A stretch of DNA of 64,000 nt from Microcoleus sp. FACHB-68. GTDB taxonomy: Bacteria > Cyanobacteriota > Cyanobacteriia > Cyanobacteriales > Oscillatoriaceae. Both the position numbers and the translations under genes were made by a program. Positions 26,074 through 36,508 of this stretch are shown here, piece after piece. The stretch is taken from contig NZ_JACJOT010000009.1 of assembly GCF_014695715.1 (NCBI RefSeq), positions 310,001 through 374,000 of the forward strand, read 5' to 3'. The notes beneath the pieces were generated by a model that was not told the origin of the DNA, ran no database searches, and saw only the letters and a program-made list of their open reading frames with translations. Every line of letters begins with the position of its first letter. Position 1 is the stretch's first letter.

Positions 26074-28779
26074 TTAGGACAGCCGGCTCAATTGGGTACT
26101 CACATCCACTACTAACATTTGACCCAACTGAAGCAGCCGGCGCAGTTGCCCAAGGTCAGTTATCTGTTCTGTTTGCAGCCAGTTGAAGTACAGTTCTTGC
26201 GCCCGATCAATCTCTAAGCCGAGATTCATTTGCCGGCCTAGTTCAATCATGCGCTCAATGCGTTGAAAATCTGCCTCAACTGTTGCACTCGCCCCATTTT
26301 GCAGCAACTCCCGCAAAGAGCGCAACACTAGCTGCTCCAAAGTTTGCTTAACTTCCGGCAGATTTAACCGGCAGCGCAGGTGGTTGGCTTCCGTGGCGAT
26401 TGCCTCTAGTTCTGCTAAATGACTCAGCCCCAGATGCCCCTCACTACTTGGCACCTCACTAATCTCGTGATATAAAGCCTTGGCTTCTGTGAGACAGCGA
26501 TGGCCTAAAGCAATCTCCGCAGCAACCTGCAACTCTTGGGGAACCGGCAACTCATCCCGGTGGAAACCCATCATCACGCCATAATTATCCCGGTAAACCT
26601 GGGTATAAAGCTGGTCTAGCCGCATCAGGGTTTCCTGACTTAGCAGGCGCATAATCCGGTGCCGTTCCTCGGCAAACAAATCGCGCAGGCTAAAAGATTT
26701 CCCATCAAAATACTGATTCATTCCCAGAATCACATGAGCGGAACTTGCTTCTTGCAATGCACCAAATAGTTGCTCCTTCATCTGAGTGTAAGCCCGCCGG
26801 CCTGCGAAGGGCTGAATGCAGCAGTGGAAATCCCAGCCGCCCAAGTGTAAGACCGCAAACACCAGTTGTACACTTTCCTGGGTAATCTCTGAGATCAGTT
26901 GCAACTGACCGACTGCAAGTGTCAGCGATCCCATGCGCTGCAATTGGTAATCTTGCTGGTGAGTGGTGTAGCAATAAACCCGGTGGTGCTGGGGATAGGC
27001 GGTAAATAACCCGCTGATGGCGTAGTGCGCCGCCACTTGTTCCAAACTAATTTGGGCAGTCAGAACTAAATGCCGGTAGACAGCCGCACCATCTTTAAAA
27101 AACTCAACATTACTCGGTGCAAAAGCCAGCATTTCGACAAACTGCTGTTCTAATTGCACACCGGCAATATCGCCGGCAAGTTCAATCGCACGGGCGGCAT
27201 AGCGGAGAATTTGCACGCCTTCTGGACGCGATAGTTCTTCAAAGAACCAACCACAACTGGTGTACATCAACAGCGTGTGGCGCTGCATTTCTAACAGTCG
27301 CAGGGCGTCCACTTGTTCTGCCGGCGCAAGCGGGTGCGAATGGTGACGCGCCAGGAACCGCTCAACATTCTCCAAGCTGCGATCCCGAATCACTTGAATA
27401 TACTCATCCCGCGCTAACCAGGGATCGCGGAAGAACCGGCGACCGGCTTCTTCATAAACCTCAGAAAGCCGGTCTCGCAACCAATCTAGCGCCACGCGCA
27501 ACGGACGACGCCATTTCTGGTTCCACAACCCGCCACCGCCGCAACCGCAGTCATCCTGCCACCGGCTAACACCGTGAGAGCAACTCCACGCCGTCACCGG
27601 CTTCAGTTCCACTTCCCAAGCTGGAGGGTTCAGACTGAGGTAATGGGCGAAGTTCGTCACCGTCCAACTGCGCCGGGGAAATTCCTCAATGAAGGCGTAG
27701 GCGAGGCATTTTTCAGTTCCTCCCTTGTGGTGGCCAAAGGTTTCTCCATCGGTGGCCACTGAAATCATCTGACTAGGCCGGTGATCCCCATGTATCGCTT
27801 GACCCAGACGTGCGGCTAAGTGATGAGAATTGCTCAGTACATCATTAAAGCCCATATCCCGCGAGATCGGCCCATCGTAGAAAAAGATATCGATGTAGGG
27901 AGTCGAGTCCGAGGTTTGGGTATCTAGGGATTCAGCACCATTCTCACCGGCTGCCGGTGCACTGCTTGGTTTCAAATAACAGCGATAAGGACGGGTGGGA
28001 TCAATTTGACCGCCTCCAACCTCGTGCCATTGCGTCACCGGCTGTTCATCTCTGGGCAGCATCCGGCAGCGTTGCGCTTGGGAAGGTGCCAGAACAATAA
28101 ATTTGATCCCCTCAGCAACTAAGACTTCTAAAGTTGCATAATCAACTGCTGTTTCAGCCAGCCACATTCCTTCGGGATCACGGCCAAATCGGGATCGGAA
28201 GTCTTCTTTACCCCAGCGAATTTGGGTATATTTATCCCGTTCATTTGCCAAAGGCATAATGATGTGGTTATAAACTTGAGCGATCGCATTGCCATGACCG
28301 TTTAAACGTTCACTGCTTTTGCGATCAGCTTCTAAAATTCGTTGATAAACTTCTGCGTCATGGCGTTCCAGCCACGTCATCAACGTTGGGCCGATGTTAA
28401 AGCTCAAATACTCGTAGTTATTCACGATCCCCACGATTTCGCCCCGGTCATTCAAGATTCGCGCAAAGGCATTGGGACGGTAGCATTCGTGGTGAATTCG
28501 CTCGTTCCAGTCGTGGAAAGGTGCCGCACCGGCTTGCAGTTCAATCGCGTCTAAGTAAGGATTTTCGCGGGGTGGCTGGTAGAAATGACCGTGAACCGTG
28601 ACATAAACACCTGTCGCCGTTTGTTGGGGATCGTTCTCTGGTGCGTCATTATGCGTTACCAGTTGGTTTAGTTCAGCAACAGTGGCGGATAAACTACTGG
28701 TTGCTGCTTCTTGCTCACTCAAAGAATTGACTGAAGCAGCAGCGCGTCCCAAAGACGCAGCCTCAGAAGGAGAAGCCAT
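26074..28779 (-). CDS. GH57-type glycoside hydrolase with DUF3536
   Basis: This 901-residue cytoplasmic enzyme has no signal peptide. After a low-complexity Ser/Ala-rich lead (1-55) comes the GH57-type beta/alpha barrel. It begins VYVTVHGHFYQPPRENPYLD and contains WNERIHHECYRPNAFARI, MWLAETAVDY and ISVATDGETFGHHKGG, the conserved blocks around the catalytic acids of GH57 amylase/branching enzymes. The C-terminal half matches the architecture annotated DUF3536, with WFFEELSRPEGVQILRYAARAIEL. The substrate is likely an alpha-glucan such as glycogen, but this DUF3536 group is not characterised to my knowledge. It is convergent with the RTX gene. Confidence 0.85.
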   Translation of the reverse strand: MASPSEAASLGRAAASVNSLSEQEAATSSLSATVAELNQLVTHNDAPENDPQQTATGVYVTVHGHFYQPPRENPYLDAIELQAGAAPFHDWNERIHHECYRPNAFARILNDRGEIVGIVNNYEYLSFNIGPTLMTWLERHDAEVYQRILEADRKSSERLNGHGNAIAQVYNHIIMPLANERDKYTQIRWGKEDFRSRFGRDPEGMWLAETAVDYATLEVLVAEGIKFIVLAPSQAQRCRMLPRDEQPVTQWHEVGGGQIDPTRPYRCYLKPSSAPAAGENGAESLDTQTSDSTPYIDIFFYDGPISRDMGFNDVLSNSHHLAARLGQAIHGDHRPSQMISVATDGETFGHHKGGTEKCLAYAFIEEFPRRSWTVTNFAHYLSLNPPAWEVELKPVTAWSCSHGVSRWQDDCGCGGGGLWNQKWRRPLRVALDWLRDRLSEVYEEAGRRFFRDPWLARDEYIQVIRDRSLENVERFLARHHSHPLAPAEQVDALRLLEMQRHTLLMYTSCGWFFEELSRPEGVQILRYAARAIELAGDIAGVQLEQQFVEMLAFAPSNVEFFKDGAAVYRHLVLTAQISLEQVAAHYAISGLFTAYPQHHRVYCYTTHQQDYQLQRMGSLTLAVGQLQLISEITQESVQLVFAVLHLGGWDFHCCIQPFAGRRAYTQMKEQLFGALQEASSAHVILGMNQYFDGKSFSLRDLFAEERHRIMRLLSQETLMRLDQLYTQVYRDNYGVMMGFHRDELPVPQELQVAAEIALGHRCLTEAKALYHEISEVPSSEGHLGLSHLAELEAIATEANHLRCRLNLPEVKQTLEQLVLRSLRELLQNGASATVEADFQRIERMIELGRQMNLGLEIDRAQELYFNWLQTEQITDLGQLRRLLQLGQMLVVDVSTQLSRLS

Positions 28780-29428
28780 GCCATTACACCTAATTTAAAG
28801 GACAAAAATTGCCACACAACTCAGACAAACAGACTGCTTAACTGCAGCTTTAGCTCAATCTGAACTGACTGGAGTTGGGGATCGAAAGGATTTGTGAAAT
28901 TTACAACAAGTTGACGGGTCAGAAAGCCTCAGATAGTAGATATCTGGGTCGTTTGTGCCATTTGAGAAGCGGATAAATTTCTCCTGAGTTAATGGCGAAA
29001 AGTGCCAGGAAGCGCTGCTGATACAACAGCCCAAAACGCTTTATCTTCGATTGAACCTTCACGCCGATTTTATTGAAAAAAAAGATAAATGCTTCATCAC
29101 CAGATTTTAGCACTCTATTATTGTTAGCCTGGTTTTGTTAAAAATATCTATATTTCCTTAAGAAGATTTATGTTTTGTTAAGAAAATGCTCAATTTTATT
29201 CACTTTGGCTGATTGCAATCGCTGGAAATTGTGCAGTTAAGGGCATGGGGCATGGGGCATGGGGGATTGGGCACTCAGGACTGAGAACTCAGGACTCAGG
29301 ACTCAGGACTGAGAACTCAACACTCAGCACTCCCTAGCCACTATCCTAGAGTCTGATTGCCACGATTCAGAATGAAACCAATCGTTATCAACTGCTGACA
29401 TAGCATACTGAAAACCTGTTTGACTTAA
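28780..29428. other. Intergenic region with heptanucleotide STRR repeats
   Basis: No gene is visible. Bases 29241-29332 carry tandem heptamers: GGGCATG units, then ACTCAGG/ACTGAGA variants. These are short tandemly repeated repetitive (STRR) sequences known in cyanobacteria. The rest is AT-rich and must hold the divergent promoters of the GH57 and antiporter genes. Confidence 0.6.
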
Positions 29429-30547
29429 ATGCTCAACACAAAAAATGTCTTATCAGCCTTGTTGCTGTTTGTCCCGATTTCCATTGCCGCCCATTTCCTA
29501 GACTGGGGATCGTCGGTTATCTTCATCACCTCGGCGCTGGCGATCATTCCTCTCGCCGCGTGGATGGGGACTGCCACTGAAGAAATTGCCGTTGTTCTTG
29601 GCCCCACTTTGGGCGGTCTGTTAAACGCCACCTTTGGCAATGCCACTGAATTGATTATTGGCGTTGTCGCCCTCAAAGCGGGACTGATCAATGTTGTCAA
29701 AGCCAGTATCACCGGCTCGATTATGGGCAACTTACTCTTGGTGATGGGCCTTTCCATGCTATTAGGTGGCCTTCGTTTTAAAGAGCAGACCTTTCAGCCT
29801 ATTGTGGCCCGATCCAACGCCTCTGCGATGAATCTGGCTGTGATTGCCATGCTGCTGCCAACCGCGATGGGTGCAACGGTTCCCGGCATTCCGGAAGCGA
29901 CGCTGCAGCGCCTCTCCGTCGCCGTCGCTGTGGTGTTAATTTTGGTCTATGGCCTAACGCTGCTGTTTTCGATGAAAACTCACACCTATCTCTATGATGT
30001 GGGTTTGGCAGAGATGGACCCGGCAGATTTAGCTGAAGCCAACCTAGCACCCGATGACCCTAAAGGAGAGGTGAACCTGCCGCTTTGGATTGGGGTACTC
30101 TTAGCGGCTACCCTAGTCGTTGCGGTTGAGTCTGAATTGCTGGTTGCCTCCCTCGAAGAAGCGACTTCCGCGCTGGGACTGACGGCGCTGTTTACCGGCG
30201 TTATCCTGGTTCCGATTATTGGCAATGCTGCCGAACACGCCACAGCGGTTACGGTGGCGATGAAAAATAAAATGGATCTGTCTGTCTCTGTGGCAGTGGG
30301 ATCGAGTTTGCAAATTGCCTTGTTTGTTGCGCCGGTGTTGGTGTTAGCCGGCTGGATATTTGACCAACCGATGGATCTGTACTTCAACCCGTTTGAACTG
30401 GTGGCGGTGGCAGTGGCGGTGTTGATTGCTAACTCGGTGAGTTCCGATGGCCGGTCTGATTGGCTGGAAGGCACCCTGTTGCTAGCTGCCTATGCAGTTT
30501 TGGCACTCGCGTTCTATTTCCATCCGGTCATTGAAGGAATCGGTTAA
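29429..30547 (+). CDS. cax: Ca2+/H+ antiporter (CaCA family, CAX type)
   Basis: This 372-residue inner-membrane exchanger has about 11 hydrophobic segments in two homologous halves. The ion-binding alpha repeats are visible: c-1 GNATELIIGVVALKAG (Glu74) and c-2 GNAAEHATAVTVAMKNKMDLS (about 265-285). An acidic loop between the halves (LAEMDPADLAEANLAPDD, about 194-211) is usual for CAX proteins. It exports Ca2+ in exchange for protons and helps in calcium and alkaline/salt tolerance. A rho-independent terminator follows, so it is monocistronic. Confidence 0.92.
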   Translation: MLNTKNVLSALLLFVPISIAAHFLDWGSSVIFITSALAIIPLAAWMGTATEEIAVVLGPTLGGLLNATFGNATELIIGVVALKAGLINVVKASITGSIMGNLLLVMGLSMLLGGLRFKEQTFQPIVARSNASAMNLAVIAMLLPTAMGATVPGIPEATLQRLSVAVAVVLILVYGLTLLFSMKTHTYLYDVGLAEMDPADLAEANLAPDDPKGEVNLPLWIGVLLAATLVVAVESELLVASLEEATSALGLTALFTGVILVPIIGNAAEHATAVTVAMKNKMDLSVSVAVGSSLQIALFVAPVLVLAGWIFDQPMDLYFNPFELVAVAVAVLIANSVSSDGRSDWLEGTLLLAAYAVLALAFYFHPVIEGIG

Positions 30548-30621
30548 GCTAAGGTTCTAGATCCCCCGAACTGCTGTGATTAATCAGGTGAAGGGGGATC
30601 TGCGGGGTGGTTCTTTTAAAG

Positions 30622-30652
30622 AAGCCGGCCAGCCAATTTAACCGGCTTTTTT
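30622..30652 (+). terminator. Terminator of the antiporter gene
   Basis: Stem AAGCCGG (30622-30628) / CCGGCTT (30642-30648), followed by a run of T to 30652. The stem uses the abundant GCCGG motif. Confidence 0.6.
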
Positions 30653-30731
30653 GAAAGCGATCTGACAAAAGGATCAAAGACTTTGCCAGAGCATTTCAAT
30701 ATAAAAAAATACAGATATTCCCCTGGCATCT

Positions 30732-32252
30732 ATGAGTTACTGCATTAATCCCAATTGCCCAAAGCCTCAAAATCCTGAAAACTTGCTTTTTTGCCAAAGC
30801 TGTGGTTCTGATTTGCTTTTAAACGGGCATTATCGGGTCATGAGTATTTTGGGTGAAGGGGGTTTTGCTAAAACTTATGAAGTGAGTGATTGCGGCACGC
30901 CGAAAGTGCTAAAAGTGCTTTTTCTTCATCAGGAAAAGGCGATTTCACTGTTTCAGCAAGAGGCGCGAGTTTTGAGCCGGCTGCACCATCCTGGGATTCC
31001 GAGAGTCGAACCCGATGGCTATTTTACTTTTTACCCCAAAAATAGCGACCAGCCTGTATATTGCCTGGTGATGGAAAAAATAGCGGGGTTGGATTTAGAA
31101 GAGTGGATGAATGAGAGAAATCATCAACCGATTTCTGAAGCCTTGGCTATTAATTGGTTAAAAGAACTGGCAGAAATTTTAGACCGGGTTCACCAGCAAA
31201 ATTATTTTCATCGAGATATCAAGCCGGCCAATATTATGCTGCGATCTGCTACGGATTCCCTGAATACAGGGCGTCAGGAATTGGCATTAATTGATTTTGG
31301 CACGGCGAGAGAAATTACCGCTACAGTTCTTGGAGGCCGGCACAATGGCACGCAAATCTTTTCAGCCGGCTATTCACCAATTGAACAAGTGAATGGTCAA
31401 GCGGTGCCTCAATCAGATTTTTTTGCATTAGGACGCACCTTTGTTTATTTACTCACTGGCTTGCCTCCGAGTGATCTGCCGGTGGATGCCGATACAGGCA
31501 ATTTAATCTGGCGAGATCGGGCAAATATCTCGCAGCCAATGGCCGATTTGATTGATAATTTGATGGGGTTGTTTCCGGTTAACCGGCCTCAAAATGCCCA
31601 AATTATTTTACAGCGTTTAGCAGAAATAGAAGGCACTTTAAATCCAGTTCAGTACCCTTCGGCTAAGGTTAAATCTGCTAGTGGCAGTCAGAGTATTCAA
31701 CCAGCAAATTATTCTGCTGCCGGCTTTTGGCGGCGTTTTTCTGCTTATCTAATTGATAGCACTGCTGTCACTGTTGGGGGAGCTGTTATTGGCAGTTTTT
31801 TAATTAATCATGTCTATAACCTAATTCAGGAGCCTTGGCAAGCTTTAAGCGTATTTTTAGGAGCAATGGTGCTAAGCGCATTGGGAACGTTTGGCAGTTT
31901 TTTCGGCTTGCTAATTGCAGCGCTGGCAATTGTGGGATCGGGAAGGTCTTTAGGGGGAGTGGATTCAGTTTTGCTCGCTGTCGTTTTAATAGGAATCGGG
32001 TTGAAATGGCTTTATTTTACGGTGCTTGAATGTTCTCCACTTCAAGCTACATTGGGAAAAAGACGATTAAAACTGGTTGTCACAGATTCTCAAGGAAAAC
32101 AAATTTCTTGGGGACGAGCGAATCGGCGTTATTGGAGTAAAACAATTTCTGGGTCGATTTTATGTATTGGATTTATAATGGCCGGCTTTAATCGAAAAAA
32201 GCAAGCGCTGCACGATATCATTGCTGACACTCTCGTTTCAAAAAAGATATAA
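30732..32252 (+). CDS. Ser/Thr protein kinase with zinc ribbon and RDD membrane domain
   Basis: This 506-residue kinase begins with a four-Cys zinc ribbon (Cys4, Cys9, Cys21, Cys24). The kinase domain spans about 34-300: glycine loop LGEGGFAKTYE, Lys61 (VLKVLF), catalytic Asp162 (YFHRDIKPANIM) and Mg-binding Asp188 (LIDFGTA). The activation and substrate loops (AGYSPIEQVNGQAVPQSDFFALG) are intact, so it should be active. From about 331 comes an RDD-family membrane domain (GFWRRFSAYLIDSTAVTVGG) with several helices, ending ALHDIIADTLV. The kinase is therefore membrane-tethered at its C-terminus. A homologous kinase with WD40 repeats in place of RDD follows on the same strand. Confidence 0.93.
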   Translation: MSYCINPNCPKPQNPENLLFCQSCGSDLLLNGHYRVMSILGEGGFAKTYEVSDCGTPKVLKVLFLHQEKAISLFQQEARVLSRLHHPGIPRVEPDGYFTFYPKNSDQPVYCLVMEKIAGLDLEEWMNERNHQPISEALAINWLKELAEILDRVHQQNYFHRDIKPANIMLRSATDSLNTGRQELALIDFGTAREITATVLGGRHNGTQIFSAGYSPIEQVNGQAVPQSDFFALGRTFVYLLTGLPPSDLPVDADTGNLIWRDRANISQPMADLIDNLMGLFPVNRPQNAQIILQRLAEIEGTLNPVQYPSAKVKSASGSQSIQPANYSAAGFWRRFSAYLIDSTAVTVGGAVIGSFLINHVYNLIQEPWQALSVFLGAMVLSALGTFGSFFGLLIAALAIVGSGRSLGGVDSVLLAVVLIGIGLKWLYFTVLECSPLQATLGKRRLKLVVTDSQGKQISWGRANRRYWSKTISGSILCIGFIMAGFNRKKQALHDIIADTLVSKKI

Positions 32253-32950
32253 AAATCTTAACAGACGTTGGCGCTGTGGTTGACAGTCAAGGAAAAGGCA
32301 TAGCCAAGTTTGGGGTATTAAATACAAGGAAAATCCCGAACAAAAAGCTTAAACAGCGGGAAGGTGAACTTACGTCTCAGAATTGACAGATATTTTATAA
32401 GCAGATAACTGGGAAAAAGTTAATTTTGTGGTTTTTTTAGAGATTTTCTACCGCTAAAGCAGAAAAATAAGCTTTAAGTCTTAAAATTAAAATACGGTCT
32501 AGGGAGTGAAGACTGTTGCAGGAAGCATAGGGTGGAAAATTTTAGAATTCTTGGGAAAAAAGGGCTGGAAATGTTACTTTCATCACCGGCTCGAAAAATG
32601 CTATAGTAGATATGCATAAAACGCCTTGTTTTTGTCCCCTAAAAGTATCGAATAGAGCTAAGGAAGGGTCGGCAGGGCATTTAAGCATCAAATAGGCTTG
32701 CCGGTGATCATCGAAACAATACAGTGAATTGTTAAAAAATTCGGTAAAACAAAAACAAGCAAAATGCACCGGCAAGCGCTGCAACACCTACCGCAATCTG
32801 CAAGCTGAACAAGCGTCAGGGGGATTTCTGCCTACCTATCGCCTACCATACTGATAGTGACTGCTTGGCGTGACCCTTCAGTGATCCCGCCAGTCTCGCA
32901 AGTTATAGTGTTCTTGAGCCTGTCCTCTGAATCTGGGTGAGCTAGCTTCC
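32253..32950. other. Intergenic region between two kinase genes, with inverted repeat
   Basis: No gene is visible. A perfect 11-bp inverted repeat GCTTGCCGGTG (32696-32706) / CACCGGCAAGC (32767-32777) encloses 60 bp of AT-rich DNA. It may be a structured RNA leader or a small non-autonomous element. A TATAGT-like -10 box occurs near 32601, upstream of this hairpin. Confidence 0.35.
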
Positions 32951-35032
32951 GTGAGTTTTTGCCTCAATCCCAAATGCCCCAATCCCTCCGATCTGTCGAA
33001 CAATCACAGAGACGTTTGTCGTCACTGCGGCTCAGAGTTGGTCGTGCGAGGCCGTTACCGGATCGTTCGACCACTTGGAGGCGGAGGCTTTGGCAAAACC
33101 TTTGAAGTTGATGATCAAGGCAGTTTAAAAGTCTTAAAAATTCTTTACAAAAGTCATCCCAAAGCCGTAGAACTGTTTCAGCAAGAAGCTACGGTTTTGA
33201 GCCGGTTGCAACATCCAGGAATCCCCACAGTAGAACCGGGTGGCTACTTCACGTTTTTGCCCCACAATTTCAAAGAGCCATTGCACTGCTTAGTGATGGA
33301 AAAAATTCAGGGGTTAAATCTTGAAGAGTGGATGAAAGAACGCGAAAGTAAACCGCTTAGCCAAGAAGAAGCCCTGGACTGTTTAAAAAAAATTGCAGAA
33401 ATCCTGGATAAAGTCCACCAGCAACAATTTTTTCACCGGGATATTAAACCGCTCAACATCATGCGCCGGCCTAACAGTCAGCTGGTGTTAATTGACTTTG
33501 GGGCTGCCAGAGAAGTCACCTCAACGTATCTTGCAAAAGTCGGGCAAGGCCAAAACGTGACAGGCATTGTTTCCCCAGGCTATACGCCACCTGAACAAGT
33601 GAATGGCAAAGCCGTCCCCCAATCAGATTTCTACGCCTTGGGTCGCACCTTTGTCTATTTAATGACCGGCAGCCCCCCCACCGCATTTCCAGAAAACCCC
33701 CGCACAGGTAAGTTAATTTGGCGAGAAAAAGCCCCACAAATTCAACCAGAATTTGCCGATGTAATTGACTACCTGATGGCTCCATTTCCGGGCAACCGGC
33801 CTCAAAATGCCCAAATGATTTTACAGTGTTTGGCAGACATAGAGCCGGGGAGTTCATACAATCCACAAACAGGCTTTTCCAAACCTCGTCTTTACGGCGG
33901 CAACAGCAATTTGCTGGGGCGTTCTACCTCACGGCAAATATCTACTTCCAAACAAGGCTCCACAACCTCTAAAACCCGCCAAAAACAAAAAGCCGGTCAA
34001 TATAAAAAACTATTAATTCGCACCGGCGCACTCGCATTACTGTTCCTTGCCGGCACCCAACTTTTTAGTTATTGGCGCTACGGAAACTTCCCCGCCAACC
34101 CGATCCGGGTGCTTGCCAGCATCCCCAGCAGCCGGTTTCTGAAAAAAACCCTCAGTAGCCAAGTTGGTCATGTCAACGCCATCACCATCAGTCCCGTTCC
34201 AGTGGGATCGAAAAAGGCAAACAACTTTATCTTCGCCACTGCCAGTTACGGAACGCTCAGGCTTTGGGAGGAAAACACCGGCAAATTGGGGCACGCCTTC
34301 TTTGATGCTCATTCTAATGCGATTGGCGCACTTGCCATGACCCCCGATGGCAAACTCCTTGCCAGTGGCAGTAACGACAAAACGATCCGGCTATGGAATC
34401 TTGAGAAACACTTCCGGATGCTCACGATCCCAGCTCATGCCGGCTCGGTCAATGCCTTAGCGATTAGTCCAAATGGGCAAACCCTCGTCAGCGCCAGTGA
34501 CGACAAGACGATCAGACTGTGGCGGTTATCAACGGGCCAGCGGATACTCACGATCCCAGCTCATGCCGGCCCTGTCAATGCCCTAGCCATCAGCCCAAGT
34601 GGTGAAATTATTGCTAGTGGCAGCGATGACAACACCGTTAAGCTGTGGGATCTCGGCACCGGCAAACTGCTCAGATCCCTTGTGGGACATAAAGGATCGG
34701 TTCACGCACTTGCCATTAGTCCAGATGGCAAAACCCTCGTCAGTGGCAGCGATGACAACACCGTTAAGCTGTGGGATCTCGGCACCGGCAAGCTACGCAG
34801 GACTTTGGAAGGACATTCTAGTAGGGTTCGGTCGCTTGCAATCAGCCCGAATGGAAAAACCCTCGTCAGTGCCGGTGACACGATCAAGCTGTGGAATCTC
34901 AAAACCGGCAAACACTTAGAAACTTTATTAGGACACTCTAAGTATGTCAGTTCGGTTGCGATCACGCCCGATGGCAAAACCTTAATCAGTGGCAGCCGTG
35001 ATCAAACGGTTAAAATTTGGCAGATGCCCTAG
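32951..35032 (+). CDS. Ser/Thr protein kinase with zinc ribbon, membrane helix and WD40 propeller
   Basis: This 693-residue protein starts at GTG 32951; no ATG fits, and MSFCLNPKCP aligns with the preceding kinase. The zinc ribbon is Cys4, Cys9, Cys23, Cys26. The kinase domain is about 36-305 with GGGGFGKTFE, Lys63, Asp164 (FHRDIKPLNI) and Asp182 (IDFGAA), all intact. A basic linker leads to one membrane helix (about 354-372, ALALLFLAGTQLFSYW). Seven WD40 repeats (about 405-693; VNALAISPNGQTLVSASDDKTIRLW) make one full propeller, probably outside the membrane or as a sensor/substrate platform. It is a paralogue of the kinase upstream; the spacing (698 bp) argues for separate promoters. Confidence 0.93.
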   Translation: MSFCLNPKCPNPSDLSNNHRDVCRHCGSELVVRGRYRIVRPLGGGGFGKTFEVDDQGSLKVLKILYKSHPKAVELFQQEATVLSRLQHPGIPTVEPGGYFTFLPHNFKEPLHCLVMEKIQGLNLEEWMKERESKPLSQEEALDCLKKIAEILDKVHQQQFFHRDIKPLNIMRRPNSQLVLIDFGAAREVTSTYLAKVGQGQNVTGIVSPGYTPPEQVNGKAVPQSDFYALGRTFVYLMTGSPPTAFPENPRTGKLIWREKAPQIQPEFADVIDYLMAPFPGNRPQNAQMILQCLADIEPGSSYNPQTGFSKPRLYGGNSNLLGRSTSRQISTSKQGSTTSKTRQKQKAGQYKKLLIRTGALALLFLAGTQLFSYWRYGNFPANPIRVLASIPSSRFLKKTLSSQVGHVNAITISPVPVGSKKANNFIFATASYGTLRLWEENTGKLGHAFFDAHSNAIGALAMTPDGKLLASGSNDKTIRLWNLEKHFRMLTIPAHAGSVNALAISPNGQTLVSASDDKTIRLWRLSTGQRILTIPAHAGPVNALAISPSGEIIASGSDDNTVKLWDLGTGKLLRSLVGHKGSVHALAISPDGKTLVSGSDDNTVKLWDLGTGKLRRTLEGHSSRVRSLAISPNGKTLVSAGDTIKLWNLKTGKHLETLLGHSKYVSSVAITPDGKTLISGSRDQTVKIWQMP

Positions 35033-36508
35033 AAATTACGGAAGAACAGAGAAGCAATGCCGGCATCGTCGCTTTCAGCTTATCGGATTGTCCGCGTGCC
35101 GGTACAACACTGAGTATTCCTCACCCCATTTCCCCCAGTAGACAAACTTATTTGCCTCCCAGCTTACCTGCGTATCTGCCGGCAGCCCTTCAACTACCGA
35201 TAGGAAGTGGCTAAAAGTCCTTGTATGTAAGTGTTACAGCTCAATCATATTGTTTTCTGGTAAGGGTTCTTATATTCCTTCACCTATTTTTTGCTGTCAG
35301 GATCTTGCCACTGCTCTATCTAAGAGAATATACTGAATCAACCTTAAGAGGGATGCACACTCACTTAAGTATCTTCACGGCTGAGACAAAGCAATTGCCT
35401 CATGAACCGTCTTCAAGTGGCATAACGCTCGATAGGCTGAAGGATGTCAGTGTTCGCTCAGTGCTAATACTTAGTGAGTGCCGGTTTTCCCAGTAGAGTC
35501 GGGTTTCTCGTTGGGAAATTGTCTAGCCGGCTCTCATCAGCTACAAAAAAGCATCACCCTCAATTGCTGTTCAACTTCTGTTTAAGCTCGGTTTAGTTCT
35601 TGACATTTGATATTCAACAGCCTAGAGCTAGATAAATTTTTGGATTTTTGGGTTTTGATGAAATCATTATTCGTCTGAAGACAACAGAGCAATGATTGGT
35701 CTCATCAAGGTTGAAAACACTTTTGCTCGCTCGATAAAAGGGTTGTCAACCTCAAGGTTCAAAAGGATAGAGAACGGCTTTCGGAAAATAAAAAGCACTT
35801 ACGGGTGGCCCCGATTCGGTCAGAAAAACTCGCAGGCTGGATTAAATAGGCCGTGCTTGCTAATTTTTGAGAACAATCAAATCGAGTGAATTAAAATACA
35901 GCCGTTGCTCTCTTTCTTTTGGGAAGCAACTTCTGTTGGTCGAAAATATTTTATCGGTTTGATGCCAAAAATCAAGCTTGAGGAGAAAGTTAGCTTAGAT
36001 TCTTTTCCTTGAGCTGAATTTTTAATAATCCCCTAGATTTTTCTCAGGTTTGTATTTGTCCCAGAAGGGCTGATTTGACTCAGTAATCCTTTAGGTTGTG
36101 CCAATAATTGCCGCCCCTAGGAATTTTAATGCTGAGGTTTGGGTGAGAGTGGCGACAAATGAATTAAACCAAAAAACTTGAAGTTGAAAAACTTTCGTTT
36201 GCCGCAGAAGAGAGCTAATACATTCTCGCCCTGCTAGAACCCTACGAATGAGAAACAAGCGCAAAAAGTAACAAATTGCAGATAAAATGCTCAACCTTGA
36301 CCGACTTGCTGACGAAGTTGATAAGTAAGCAACACAATCACGGAGCAACGCATCATGAAGTAAATCTTTAGAGAAAAAGCTGCCAAATTGGCAACACCGT
36401 CTTGTTCAAACAGCTTTTGATGTTTTTATCAAAATCGATTTCGCTCAAATCGATTTTATAGATGGTTCCGGAATGACTAGGTAAACGCTCCAAATAGGAT
36501 AACTTTAA
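35033..36508. other. Long gene-free region (about 1.5 kb)
   Basis: Only short, uncharacteristic open frames occur here (for example 35692-35889 + and 36091-36348 -). They lack ribosome sites, recognisable motifs and the GCCGG-rich character of real genes. The first 185 bp stay open in an alternative frame with several GCCGG sites. It may be decayed coding sequence or host small RNAs; I cannot support any specific gene. Confidence 0.4.

Noticed and set aside
29992-30474. 160-codon minus-strand frame inside the antiporter gene
   Set aside because: Overlaps a clearly conserved membrane transporter; Ser/Thr-rich shadow.
35221-36348. Small open frames at 35221-35496, 35692-35889 and 36091-36348
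   Set aside because: Start codons are weak or alternative, there is no recognisable sequence, and the composition does not match neighbouring genes.
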